Assembly: GCA_963740255.1 (NCBI GenBank) | Contig: CAVUDO010000002.1 | Location: 248,001-312,000 of the forward strand | From: CAVUDO01 sp963740255 | Lineage (GTDB): Bacteria > Actinomycetota > Actinomycetes > Mycobacteriales > Cryptosporangiaceae | Length of the DNA stretch: 64,000 nt | Direction: 5' to 3' | Part shown: positions 33,668-41,483 of the stretch, piece after piece | How positions within the stretch are numbered: position 1 is the first letter of the stretch | Layout of the letters: each line of letters opens with the position of its first letter | Program-made: the position numbers and the translations under genes | The notes under the pieces: model-generated | Told to the model about the DNA's origin: nothing | Databases searched by the model: none | Seen by the model: the letters and a program-made list of their open reading frames with translations, nothing else

Positions 33668-34105
33668 GTGAGCGCGACCGCTGGTCACGCGGACGGGATC
33701 AGGAGCCCGGCCGATCGGCTCGGAGTACAGCCGGGCATGGTGGTGATGGAGATCGGCTACGCCGACGACTGCGACGACGAGCTGCGCACCGCCGTCGCCG
33801 CGGCAGCCGGCGCGGCCCTGGTCGACGAGGAGTCCGACGAGGTGGTCGACATCGTCCTGCTGTGGTGGCGGGACGGCGACGGCGACCTGGTGGACGACCT
33901 GGTCGACGCACTGACACCGCTGGCCGACAACGGCGTCGTGTGGCTGCTCACCCCGAAGGCGGGTCGGGACGGCCACGTCGAGCCGAGCGAGGTGAGCGAG
34001 GCCGCCCCCACCGCCGGGCTGGCCCAGACCACCACGTTGAGCGCGGCCAAGGACTGGTCCGGCGCCCGGTTGGTGGCCCCGAAGGCTGCCCGTTCGAAGC
34101 GCTGA
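33668..34105 (+). CDS. DUF3052 family protein
   Basis: 145 residues of the actinobacterial DUF3052 family: RLGVQPGMVVMEIGYADDCD, DIVLLWWRDGDGDLVDDLVD and VVWLLTPKAGRDGHVEPSEV. It is acidic and soluble with a Rossmann-like pattern; function unknown. GTG at 33668 follows GGGAAGGCAGGA. In mycobacteria the homologue (Rv2239c) also lies between aceE and ahpE. It ends 13 bases before the peroxiredoxin gene. Confidence 0.9.
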   Translation: MSATAGHADGIRSPADRLGVQPGMVVMEIGYADDCDDELRTAVAAAAGAALVDEESDEVVDIVLLWWRDGDGDLVDDLVDALTPLADNGVVWLLTPKAGRDGHVEPSEVSEAAPTAGLAQTTTLSAAKDWSGARLVAPKAARSKR

Positions 34106-34118
34106 GGAGACTCCGCCT

Positions 34119-34583
34119 GTGTCCGTCGAGGTGGGCGACCGTGCCCTTGACTTCACGCTGAGGGACCAGAACAACCAGGACGTCTCGCTCTCGGACTTCA
34201 AGGGCGGGAAGAACGTGCTGCTGGTGTTCTACCCGCTGGCGTTCACGGGGATCTGCTCCGGCGAGCTGACGGCGCTGCGGGACGAGCTGCCGAAGTTCCA
34301 GAACGACGACGTGCAGGTGCTCACCGTGAGCGTCGACTCGGCGATGGTGCACAAGGTGTGGGCCGACCGGGAGGGCTACGATTTTCCGCTGCTGGCCGAC
34401 TTCTGGCCGCACGGCGGGGTGGCGCAGGCGTACGGCGTCTTCGACGGGGCCAAGGGGCAGGCGTTGCGGGGAACGTTCCTGATCGACATCGAAGGCGTGG
34501 TGCGGTGGAAGACCGTGAACGCCATCCCGCACGCCCGCCGGCTGGACGACTACGTCGAGGCGCTGGCCAGCCTGTCGGCCTGA
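34119..34583 (+). CDS. ahpE: AhpE-like 1-Cys peroxiredoxin
   Basis: 154 residues. The peroxidatic Cys46 lies in FYPLAFTGICSGELTALRDE; there is no second Cys, so this is a 1-Cys enzyme. DFWPHGGVAQAYGVFDGAKG and GTFLIDIEGVVRWK match mycobacterial AhpE, which reduces peroxides and is recycled by mycoredoxin/mycothiol. The GTG at 34119 follows GAGGAGACTCCGCCT. It forms an operon with the DUF3052 gene. Confidence 0.93.
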   Translation: MSVEVGDRALDFTLRDQNNQDVSLSDFKGGKNVLLVFYPLAFTGICSGELTALRDELPKFQNDDVQVLTVSVDSAMVHKVWADREGYDFPLLADFWPHGGVAQAYGVFDGAKGQALRGTFLIDIEGVVRWKTVNAIPHARRLDDYVEALASLSA

Positions 34584-34660
34584 ACGCCTGCCGGGCACGT
34601 CCGCCGGTAGGCGCCGAGCCGCGACCGCCGGCCGGCCGCCCCGGTACCCTCGACACCTCG

Positions 34661-34735
34661 GGGCGCATAGCTCAGTGGAAGAGCACCCGCCTTACAAGCG
34701 GGAAGTCGCTGGTTCGATCCCAGCTGCGCCCACCA
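34661..34735 (+). tRNA. tRNA-Val (TAC anticodon)
   Basis: The cloverleaf is clear: acceptor GGGCGCA/TGCGCCC, D stem GCTC/GAGC, anticodon stem CCCGC/GCGGG around CTTACAA (anticodon TAC at 34693-34695), T arm GCTGG-TTCGATC-CCAGC, discriminator A and an encoded CCA (34733-34735). Its 3' end is a likely integration site, because a serine recombinase remnant follows directly. Confidence 0.95.
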
Positions 34736-34765
34736 CGTAGCTCTTATTCAAACCATCCACCATCG

Positions 34766-34791
34766 AAACGCCAGGTCTTGACCTGGCGTTT
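34766..34791 (+). terminator. Perfect hairpin 30 bases after tRNA-Val
   Basis: AAACGCCAGGTC-TT-GACCTGGCGTTT is a perfect 12-base inverted repeat whose right arm ends in TTT. It probably terminates the tRNA transcript, or it may mark the junction of the inserted element. Confidence 0.7.
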
Positions 34792-34849
34792 CCTGTATTT
34801 CCGAACGTTGTTTGGAACACCTGGGATGGACGAGATCGCCAGACGGTGT

Positions 34850-35270
34850 TCCGCTCTGCCTCGCTCACCCGGGGTTCGTCTGGGACGTTCTGAGATGTCT
34901 CGGGTGCGTCCAAGGTCAGGACAGGTCCGTTGGTCAGCAGAGCGGCGAAGGGTTCGGTGAGTTCTGGCTGCTCGACCGAGCCGTCCTCCCCGATGAGCAG
35001 CTTCTCGAAGAATCCCTGGTTGATCTGCCGGCGGATGGCTGGGGTGGCCTGTTGGTACTGAGCCTTACAGCTGGCGGCTGCGGCCAGCGCTGCCGCCAGG
35101 GTGGTCTGCACCTCGCTCATGGTGGCCTGCGCGGCGGTGATCTCTCGGTCGGCGTCAGCCAGGGCGCGGGTCATGCGGTTCAGGGCGAGGGTTCGCGCGA
35201 CCGCGGTAGTTTTGTGGCGGCGCGCCGCGACCTTCGTCAGCAAGCTGAGGACCGGGTCGATGCCCCGCGT
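34850..35270 (-). pseudogene. C-terminal remnant of a large serine recombinase (integrase)
   Basis: The minus strand encodes the end of a large serine recombinase: a coiled-coil stretch (LTKVAARRHKTTAVARTLAL; MTRALADADREITAAQATMS) and the C-terminal YQQATPAIRRQINQGFFEKL followed by GSVEQPELTEPFAALL. The catalytic N-terminal domain and zinc domain are absent; upstream sequence is not recombinase-like. The frame then runs on into the antisense of tRNA-Val, which yields the well-known false tail AAGIEPATSRL. This is a dead integrase left beside a tRNA gene by an integrative element. Confidence 0.78.
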
Positions 35271-35520
35271 TCCGCGGGGCGTCGACCCCCCGTCGCGTCG
35301 ACACCCCGCCCGGACCGGGAGCCGCCCGAACGCGAAGCGGCCCTGGCCACGTGCCGTCAGCCGGTGCCGCAGTACTGCTGCTGCTTGCCGATCACCTTCC
35401 GTTCGGCACGCCTATCGGTCGCCCGGCGAGGTGTCCCGCCTGGAGGATCGGTGGTGTTACCCTGGCGCCTCACTGGATCGGGCTGGTCCGCTGGGCAGCG
35501 CTGAGGAAGGTGGTGGTCCG

Positions 35521-36762
35521 ATGGCGGCCGGCAGTGGCGCGGCGTCAGCCGACGACGGCGTCTCCGACATCGCCGATCCAGACCGTGCTCGTTTCGACGA
35601 TGTGCTCACGGGATTGGTAAAGCGGGGGATCTACGGCTCCTCGGAAGAAGAGATGGCGGTTCATTGGCTCGCCTTCGAGGACGCCGTCTCCTCTGGTGAT
35701 CCCCAGCGTGCGCCGGAGGCCGCGGACTGTCTGGGCATGCTGCTGACACGGCAGGCAGATCTGGACCGAGCGCGACAGGCGTACCAGGGCGCGCTGAAAT
35801 CCGGTCATCCTGAATTCGCGCCGAAAGCCGCCTACGAAATCGGGGTCCTGCTCCTAGAGCAGGGTGACGACATCGGCGCTCGACACCACTTTCAGCTGGC
35901 TGTCGATTCCGGTCATCCCGTGTATGAGGCGAAGGCGACCGGGCGCCTGGGCGTGCTGTTGAGCACGCGAGGAGTGGCGTGCGCTGATGGATTGCGGACC
36001 GGTCGGTCAGCCGGGCCGCCGGTGTATCACGCCAGGAGCCTGGCGATGCTGGGTCACTCGGAGGTCGTGCCGTACCACCCTGACGCGGACCACCTGACGG
36101 AGTGGGCCGCAGCCAACGACGTAAAGGTCCCGGCCGCGTTCCTGGAGTGGACCTCGTTCGGCGGGGCCGACCTGCTTCGGCGCTACAGCAATGACGACTG
36201 GTTCTTCCTGGCCGAGCCGAACGTGGTGACCACTGACCACGGCTTGGCGCTGGAGTTCTGGACCGAGAACCAGAACAACTTCTCCATGGCCGTCTTGCTT
36301 GACCGCGGCGACGACCCGCCCGTGGTCTTCGGTTGGCTTGGCGAGCCCCCGTGGGTCATTCACTCTGAACGGTTCTCCGACTGCGTCTTCGCCCAAATTT
36401 TCGACTGGCAGTACCAGCTAGAATTCCACCCCGAGGACGACTACAAGGAGATCGCGTTCACCGCGGTGGTCTACCTGAAGTCGCCACCCTCCGCGCACCT
36501 GCTCGGCGAACGGTTCGAACCACTCGTCACCACGCACTTCATCATCACCGACCACGAGGGGGAGCAGCGGTACGACGAGTACCGATACCAGCGGTCGCCG
36601 GTAGAGCGGATACGCGTGCTGGTGAAGGACGGCGGCCCTACCGAGCTTCACATCACCGGTGACCGACGCGCCGTCCTCGCAGTGGAGGCCGAACTCCTCG
36701 AGTGGTTCGCCTCCGACAACTCGCACGCGACGCTGTCAGGCCCGTGTGACGGCGGTCAGTAG
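35521..36762 (+). CDS. TPR/Sel1-repeat protein with C-terminal SMI1/KNR4 (SUKH)-like domain
   Basis: 413 residues. Residues 1-160 hold tandem helical repeats of about 34 residues (RARQAYQGALKSGHPEFAPK; GARHHFQLAVDSGHPVYEAK). From about 185 on there is a SUKH-like domain (VPAAFLEWTSFGGADLLRRY, WFFLAEPNVVTTDHGLALEF) and an alpha/beta tail. SUKH proteins are frequent immunity partners of bacterial toxins. The ATG at 35521 follows GGAAGGTGGTGGTCCG. Third-position GC is lower than in neighbouring genes and the gene sits in the tRNA-Val scar, both signs of transfer. No toxin gene is visible. It overlaps the convergent AraC gene by 7 bases. Confidence 0.72.
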   Translation: MAAGSGAASADDGVSDIADPDRARFDDVLTGLVKRGIYGSSEEEMAVHWLAFEDAVSSGDPQRAPEAADCLGMLLTRQADLDRARQAYQGALKSGHPEFAPKAAYEIGVLLLEQGDDIGARHHFQLAVDSGHPVYEAKATGRLGVLLSTRGVACADGLRTGRSAGPPVYHARSLAMLGHSEVVPYHPDADHLTEWAAANDVKVPAAFLEWTSFGGADLLRRYSNDDWFFLAEPNVVTTDHGLALEFWTENQNNFSMAVLLDRGDDPPVVFGWLGEPPWVIHSERFSDCVFAQIFDWQYQLEFHPEDDYKEIAFTAVVYLKSPPSAHLLGERFEPLVTTHFIITDHEGEQRYDEYRYQRSPVERIRVLVKDGGPTELHITGDRRAVLAVEAELLEWFASDNSHATLSGPCDGGQ

Positions 36763-37499
36763 CGCTCCGCGTAGCGGGTCGGGGGTTCGCCGAACATCGC
36801 GGTGAAGTCGCGGGTGAAGTGGGCCTGGTCGGCGTATCCGAGCTGCGCGGCCAAGCCGGCCCAGTCGACGGCCGCTCCCTGCGCCATCCGCTCGGTCACC
36901 TCGTGCAGCCGGTAGCGCCGGATCACCCACTTCGGTCCGACGCCGACGTACTCGGCGAACAGCCGTTGCAGCGTCCGCGCGCTCGTGTTGAGCCGCTCGG
37001 CCAGGCTGTCCACCCGGGCGATACCCGGTTCGGCCGCGATCCGTGCCACCACGTCGGCGGTCCACTCCGCGGTGGGGTCGCGGTCGGGCAGGTTCGCGCG
37101 CAGGAACCGCTCGACGGTGTCGATCTCGACCGGCTCGGGAAGGGGCCGGGCGAACACGTCGCCCGCGGGGATCGACCGGTCGGTGATCGTCGCCACCGCC
37201 GACCGCAGGAACGGCCGGAAGCAGCCAGGCCGGAACGCCACCCCGAACACCCGGCCGGTCCCTTCGAGCAGCTTGGACACGTGACCGCTCGCCACGCCGG
37301 TCACCTCGGCGGTCTCGTTCCGGAACGTGAGGTGCACGTGCGGGTAGGACACGATCAGCTGCCGGTACGGCCGCTCGTAGTCCCAGGAGACGACCCAGTA
37401 GCGCTCGACGAACGGCGCGAGGTCAGGCGAGGGAAAGGGGAACGAGTGGCTCTGGTGTCTCGTCCACGCGCCGCCGACCTCGCGGGCGTCCCTGCTCAC
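36756..37499 (-). CDS. AraC family regulator with DUF6597-like N-terminal domain
   Basis: 247 residues. The N-terminus (LAPFVERYWVVSWDYERPYR; VSYPHVHLTFRNE) is the DUF6597-type sensor and the C-terminus is an AraC double helix-turn-helix (LAERLNTSARTLQRLFAEYV; LAAQLGYADQAHFTRDFTAM). It is divergent from the TIGR03086 gene, with 62 bases between the starts, so control of that gene is likely. The signal is unknown. Confidence 0.9.
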   Translation of the reverse strand: MSRDAREVGGAWTRHQSHSFPFPSPDLAPFVERYWVVSWDYERPYRQLIVSYPHVHLTFRNETAEVTGVASGHVSKLLEGTGRVFGVAFRPGCFRPFLRSAVATITDRSIPAGDVFARPLPEPVEIDTVERFLRANLPDRDPTAEWTADVVARIAAEPGIARVDSLAERLNTSARTLQRLFAEYVGVGPKWVIRRYRLHEVTERMAQGAAVDWAGLAAQLGYADQAHFTRDFTAMFGEPPTRYAERY

Positions 37500-37561
37500 C
37501 CGGCGAGTGTATGTCGCGTTTGTTCAAGACGGACGTACGGCCACCTGCCTACTGTCACGGC

Positions 37562-38143
37562 ATGTCTGACACCACCCTGATCGGCGCCGCCGCAGCACCC
37601 CTGGCCGAGATCGTCCGCACCATCAAGCCCGACCAGCTCGCCGCACCGACACCGTGCAGCGAGTACGACGTGCGTGGTCTGGTGAACCACCTGCTCTTCT
37701 GGGGCCCGTCGCTGGTCGGCGCCGCCCGCAAGGAGACGGTGCCGCCGCCGGCCGCCGCCGAGGAGGACGTCGACCTGACCGACGGCGACTGGGCCGCGGG
37801 CCTGCACGCCCACCTTGACCGGCTCGTCGCCGCCTGGAGCGAACCCGCCGCCTGGGACGGCACCACGACGATGGGCGGCCCCACCGAGATGCCGGCGGCC
37901 ATGATCGGCCGGATGGTGCTCGGCGAACTGGTGGTGCACGGCTGGGACCTGGCCCGTGCCACCGGTCAGCAGGCGCGGTGGCCCGAGGAGGTCCTGGCAG
38001 TCACGCGGCGGGAACTCGTCGGCACCGCAGAACAGGGCCGGCAGCTGGGCATTTACGGCCCCGAGGTTCCGGTGCCCCCGACCGGCTCCGCCATGGATCA
38101 CATCCTCGGCCTCGCCGGCCGCGACCCGGACTGGAACCGGTGA
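37562..38143 (+). CDS. TIGR03086 family protein (mycothiol-dependent maleylpyruvate isomerase/DinB fold)
   Basis: 193 residues. LAAPTPCSEYDVRGLVNHLL and MVLGELVVHGWDLARATGQQ contain the conserved His residues of the DinB/maleylpyruvate isomerase fold, which bind a metal and in some members use mycothiol. ATG at 37562. It is divergent from the AraC regulator, its probable controller. The substrate is unknown; it could be a thiol-dependent detoxification enzyme. Confidence 0.85.
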   Translation: MSDTTLIGAAAAPLAEIVRTIKPDQLAAPTPCSEYDVRGLVNHLLFWGPSLVGAARKETVPPPAAAEEDVDLTDGDWAAGLHAHLDRLVAAWSEPAAWDGTTTMGGPTEMPAAMIGRMVLGELVVHGWDLARATGQQARWPEEVLAVTRRELVGTAEQGRQLGIYGPEVPVPPTGSAMDHILGLAGRDPDWNR

Positions 38144-38243
38144 ACGAAAGGCAGCCGGCTCGCTGGACGCCTTCCCGGACATCGCCCAGGCCGACAGCGA
38201 GCCGCCAGGTCGGGCAGACCCCTGGCTCCCCGCGGAGACCCGG

Positions 38244-38684
38244 ATGAACTACTACGCGACCTTGATCGCGGTGGCGGACGACTGTCCGGTGGACGTCAGC
38301 GTGGTGCCGGCCGAACGCGGTGGCAGGAAGACCGTCGCGGTGCTCCAGTACGAGATGATCGCGGCGAACCGGCATCGCCTGACCCAGGAAGACGTCCTGT
38401 TCGAGACCTGGCTGTGTCGGCAGGAGACGCCCGGCGATCCGTCGGACGCGGAGCGGGCCGACCTGCGGGCGCGCTTCTTTGGCGCCGACCAGGCTTGTCT
38501 GCGGGCGTCGCCGCTGCCGAAGAAGTACGGCTTCGGCCTGCTGTTCGACACCGAGGGGCGTGTCGCGCTCTGCCCGGTGGAGTCCGAGGAGTACCGGCGG
38601 CTCGTCGACGACAGCGCGAGCGGTGTGAAGGTGATCAAGGCGATGCGTTCGAAGCGCCCGACCCGAGGGACAGGACGCCGGTAG
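38244..38684 (+). CDS. DUF6157 family protein
   Basis: 146 residues with the family pattern NYYATLIAVADDCPVD, KTVAVLQYEMIAANRHRLTQ, EDVLFETWLCRQE and SPLPKKYGFGLLFDTEGRVA. ATG at 38244, about 100 bases after the TIGR03086 gene in the same direction. Soluble; function unknown. Confidence 0.8.
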   Translation: MNYYATLIAVADDCPVDVSVVPAERGGRKTVAVLQYEMIAANRHRLTQEDVLFETWLCRQETPGDPSDAERADLRARFFGADQACLRASPLPKKYGFGLLFDTEGRVALCPVESEEYRRLVDDSASGVKVIKAMRSKRPTRGTGRR

Positions 38685-38816
38685 TCCCGACGCCTGACGC
38701 GCAGGCTCTGAACGGAACCCACGGCACCACAGGACAACCATCGCGTTGGTGCCGTGCCCGTACAAGATGCGCTCAGCGCGGGCCACGGAGGATGCATCTA
38801 CCCATATGGGAACACG

Positions 38817-39113
38817 TCAAGCAGGTCGCGCACGAGGTTCGGTGGGGAGGGGGCAGGCCGTGGGCGGGAGGACGCCGACGCCCCGGCGTGCCAGCTTCAG
38901 CAGCGCAGGCCCCGGCGCGGTCAGGTCGAACACGCGCGCGGCGCAGTGCCGTTCCAGCTCGGTGGGCACGGAGGTGTCTTGCGCGGCGCCCGCTCGGCGG
39001 GCATGGCCGAGCGCCCTGGCGTTGCGGCGGGTGGTGCTCAGGTAGGTCGCGTGGAAGAGGCGCCGGGCGTCCCGGGCGTCCCGGGCGGCCTCCAGCCGGG
39101 ACAGGTCGCCGCC
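38817..39113 (-). other. Possible small coding remnant between DUF6157 and the 39.1-kb membrane gene
   Basis: The gap 38685-39120 has no clear gene, but one minus-strand frame is gene-like for about 98 codons (SRLEAARDARDARRLFHATY; TELERHCAARVFDLTAPGPA) and ends at TGA 38817-38819. No ATG, GTG or TTG start was found in frame, and no family is recognised. It may be the 3' end of a lost gene or chance. Confidence 0.25.
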
Positions 39114-39120
39114 CGTCCCG

Positions 39121-39981
39121 TCAGGTCGTCGATGCTCCCGAACGTCGTGGCCGGCGCGCCAGCCGCTCCATCCGCCAGTAGATCGCCCCGACGGCGACCG
39201 TGACGCTCCCGAAGCCGACGAGAAAGATCCAGGTCAGCGCATTGGCCGGGTCGAACTCGGCGCGGGCCCGCGCTCCGGCGACGAGGATCAGCACCAGCAT
39301 CACCGCGGCGACCTGGAACGGTACCCGGGCGCTGGTCCAGCGCCGGTCGACCAGCGCGCCGATACCCGCCAGTCCGAGGCAGAGGATCGCGCCGAGCACC
39401 CGCGCGGTGAGCGGGGTGAGCGGCCACGGCCAGAACGTCACGGCGGTGGCGGGGAAGAGGAACAGGAACAGTCCCATGGCCAGGGCCAGCACGCCGACTG
39501 CGCCGATCATCCGGGCGGCCAGCGCCGGCAGCAGCACGTCGTCCTCGGTGGCCGGAGCGTCTCGGCGGCGGTTGCGCAGCCACACCCAGACGATCAGCAT
39601 GGGCGTCGTGAAGTAGAGGAACGCCCAGAGCCAGAACGCGACGTGACCGTGGTTGAACTTCACCCAGTGCAGGATCGTCGCGACCCCCATCAGCGACGCG
39701 AACACCCCGACCGGGACGAAGCCGCCCTTCACGGTGTGCCACGCCTTGGCCCGGCTGGCGCGGACGAAGAAGTAGGCGCCGCCGAGGTACGCCGCGCCCA
39801 ACACCATGGCCGTCATCGTCGGTGCCGTGCGCCAGGCGAACAGCCGACCCGTCTCGTCCGGCCACGGGTAGATCGCCGCGAACCCGACGACGAGGAACGG
39901 CACAATTGCGTACGCGACGCCGCGGGTCAGGGGGAGCACCCGGCCGTCGCGGGCCGTGGCATCGACATCCCGAACCGTCAC
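39121..39981 (-). CDS. Multi-span membrane protein, unknown
   Basis: 286 residues with seven or eight spans (GVAYAIVPFLVVGFAAIYPW, AFWLWAFLYFTTPMLIVWVW, MIGAVGVLALAMGLFLFLFP, VPFQVAAVMLVLILVAGARA). WPDETGRLFAWRTAPTMTAM and ILHWVKFNHGHVAFW carry conserved-looking His and Arg between the spans. GTG at 39981 follows AGGAGGTCACC, a strong ribosome binding site. It is divergent from the MarR gene, whose operators lie between them, so it may belong to that regulon. Family not named. Confidence 0.75.
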   Translation of the reverse strand: MTVRDVDATARDGRVLPLTRGVAYAIVPFLVVGFAAIYPWPDETGRLFAWRTAPTMTAMVLGAAYLGGAYFFVRASRAKAWHTVKGGFVPVGVFASLMGVATILHWVKFNHGHVAFWLWAFLYFTTPMLIVWVWLRNRRRDAPATEDDVLLPALAARMIGAVGVLALAMGLFLFLFPATAVTFWPWPLTPLTARVLGAILCLGLAGIGALVDRRWTSARVPFQVAAVMLVLILVAGARARAEFDPANALTWIFLVGFGSVTVAVGAIYWRMERLARRPRRSGASTT

Positions 39982-40166
39982 GGTGACCTCCTCGTGAGGC
40001 GGGCGGCTCGGCGGCGCCGGTTGAGCGGCCCGTGTCCGCGCCCGGTGGTCGCCGCGGCCGTGGCGGCCGCGGGTGCGATGAGGTCCATCATGCGCCGGAT
40101 ACCGGCCGTCGCCGTAGAAGCCGTTCGGATGTCGTGCGTCGGCCGGTCGGAGGGCCGTGCATAATA

Positions 40167-40181
40167 GTGAGTGACACTCAC
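40167..40181. promoter_or_regulatory. MarR operator 1
   Basis: GTGAGTG-A-CACTCAC is a perfect 15-base palindrome 20 bases before the MarR start codon. CATAAT at 40160-40165, just before it, looks like a -10 box, so a bound regulator would block transcription. Confidence 0.72.
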
Positions 40182-40182
40182 A

Positions 40183-40197
40183 GTGAGGGGGGCTCAC
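40183..40197. promoter_or_regulatory. MarR operator 2
   Basis: GTGAG-GGGGG-CTCAC, an inverted repeat with the same GTGAG half-site, begins one base after operator 1 and ends 4 bases before the MarR ATG. It overlaps the expected ribosome binding site. The two sites probably bind two MarR dimers for tight autoregulation. Confidence 0.65.
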
Positions 40198-40201
40198 GAT
40201 C

Positions 40202-40657
40202 ATGGAGCGCATCGCGGCTCTCGACCGGGTGTTGGAACTCGTCGTGCTGCTGAACGGCGACATGACCCAGAGCCTGGCTCGCGACGGCCTGACCACCTCG
40301 CGTGCCCGAGTGCTCTGGGAGCTGCGCCAGCATGTGTCGCTGACGCAGCGCGACCTCGCCGACGCCCTGGGGGTGAGCGCCCGCACGATCACCGGACTCG
40401 TCGACGGGCTCGTCGCGACCGGCTTCGTGACCCGCGAGCCCCATCCCACCGACCGCCGGGCGACCCTGGTCACGTTCACCGGGCACGGAGCCAGCACCGT
40501 CGAGACCATGGAACGCGGCCAACGGGAACTGGCCCACCTGTTGTTCGCCGGGATGCCGGACGAGCGGTTGGACTGCTTCGTCGCGGGCCTGGACGACGTC
40601 CTCGCCGTGCTCCGCGAGCACGGCCTCACCGACGAGATCCGCGAGGACAGCCCGTGA
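40202..40657 (+). CDS. MarR family transcriptional regulator
   Basis: 151 residues with a winged helix: LTTSRARVLWELRQHVSLTQ, RDLADALGVSARTITGLVDG (recognition helix) and TGFVTREPHPTDRRATLVTF (wing). It is preceded by two palindromes, which suggests autoregulation. Its stop overlaps the start of the next gene (GTGA), so regulator and membrane protein are co-translated. Confidence 0.92.
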   Translation: MERIAALDRVLELVVLLNGDMTQSLARDGLTTSRARVLWELRQHVSLTQRDLADALGVSARTITGLVDGLVATGFVTREPHPTDRRATLVTFTGHGASTVETMERGQRELAHLLFAGMPDERLDCFVAGLDDVLAVLREHGLTDEIREDSP

Positions 40658-41313
40658 CCGCCGCCGGTGGAGGAACCCTGCGCACCGTCGTCCGGCTCGT
40701 GCGCCGAGCGGTCTCGTACGAGCTGGGTCTGTGGCGGAGTCTGTACCGCTGGGTCTTCCGGCGTCCGCCCGCACTCGACGGGGACGCCCGGACGTTCGGC
40801 TACACCGGTGCGGTGGCGCTGCTGTTCTGGGTGTTCATCGGGGTGTCGGCGGTCGAGATCCCCGTCGCCCACGTGATCCTGCCGTGGGAGATCGCCCAGC
40901 GGATCTCGCTGGTGATCGGGTTCTACGGCCTGCTCTGGATGGTGGGGCTGCTGGCCAGCCTGTACGTCCACCCACACGTGGTCGACGACGCTGGCTTGCG
41001 CCTCCGGTACGGCACATCGGTCGACATCAGCGTGCCGTGGGAGGCCGTCGCCACGGTGCGGTCCCGCCGCCGCACCGCACCCTCGGGCCGGGGCCTCCAG
41101 CTGGAAGACACGGACTCCGGCACCATCGCGCACCTCGGCATGTCGAGTCAGACCAGCGTCGACGTCGTTCTCAGCCGACCGACGAAGGTCCCACTCCCGA
41201 AGGGTGCCAGTGAGCCCGTCACCGAGCTCCGCTTCTACGCCGACGACCCCGACGCCCTGGTCGCCTGCGCGCGGGAGCACCTGACCGCCCACGTGTCCGG
41301 GAGCGACAAATAG
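40654..41313 (+). CDS. Membrane protein with PH-like domain
   Basis: 219 residues. Two spans (YTGAVALLFWVFIGVSAVEI; LVIGFYGLLWMVGLLASLYV) precede a soluble domain beginning HPHVVDDAGLRLRYGTSVDI that resembles bacterial PH/YdbS-like domains. It is coupled to the MarR gene by a four-base overlap and is probably under its control. Function unknown. Confidence 0.75.
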   Translation: MTAAGGGTLRTVVRLVRRAVSYELGLWRSLYRWVFRRPPALDGDARTFGYTGAVALLFWVFIGVSAVEIPVAHVILPWEIAQRISLVIGFYGLLWMVGLLASLYVHPHVVDDAGLRLRYGTSVDISVPWEAVATVRSRRRTAPSGRGLQLEDTDSGTIAHLGMSSQTSVDVVLSRPTKVPLPKGASEPVTELRFYADDPDALVACAREHLTAHVSGSDK

Positions 41314-41483
41314 AAGGGCGCCAGCCCGGTCGGACGTCGCGGGTGTGACGATCCGTTCCCACGTCGTCTCAGGCTGGCGCGCGAGCGGTTCGGCGTCGGA
41401 CTTGCGCAATCCCCGCGCCCGCACCGGCCGTGGAGTGCAGACTCGATGCGGACATCGATGCGGCGAGCGGGGGAGGGCGGCAG

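Noticed and set aside
29675..34105. Very long plus-strand frame antisense to fasR and aceE
   Set aside because: It mirrors aceE codon structure, its product is His/Arg/Gly-rich without any fold, and only its last 145 codons (DUF3052, GTG 33668) are real.
34692..34850. C-terminal tail of the recombinase frame ending AAGIEPATSRL
   Set aside because: This is the antisense translation of tRNA-Val, a known annotation artefact, not protein sequence.
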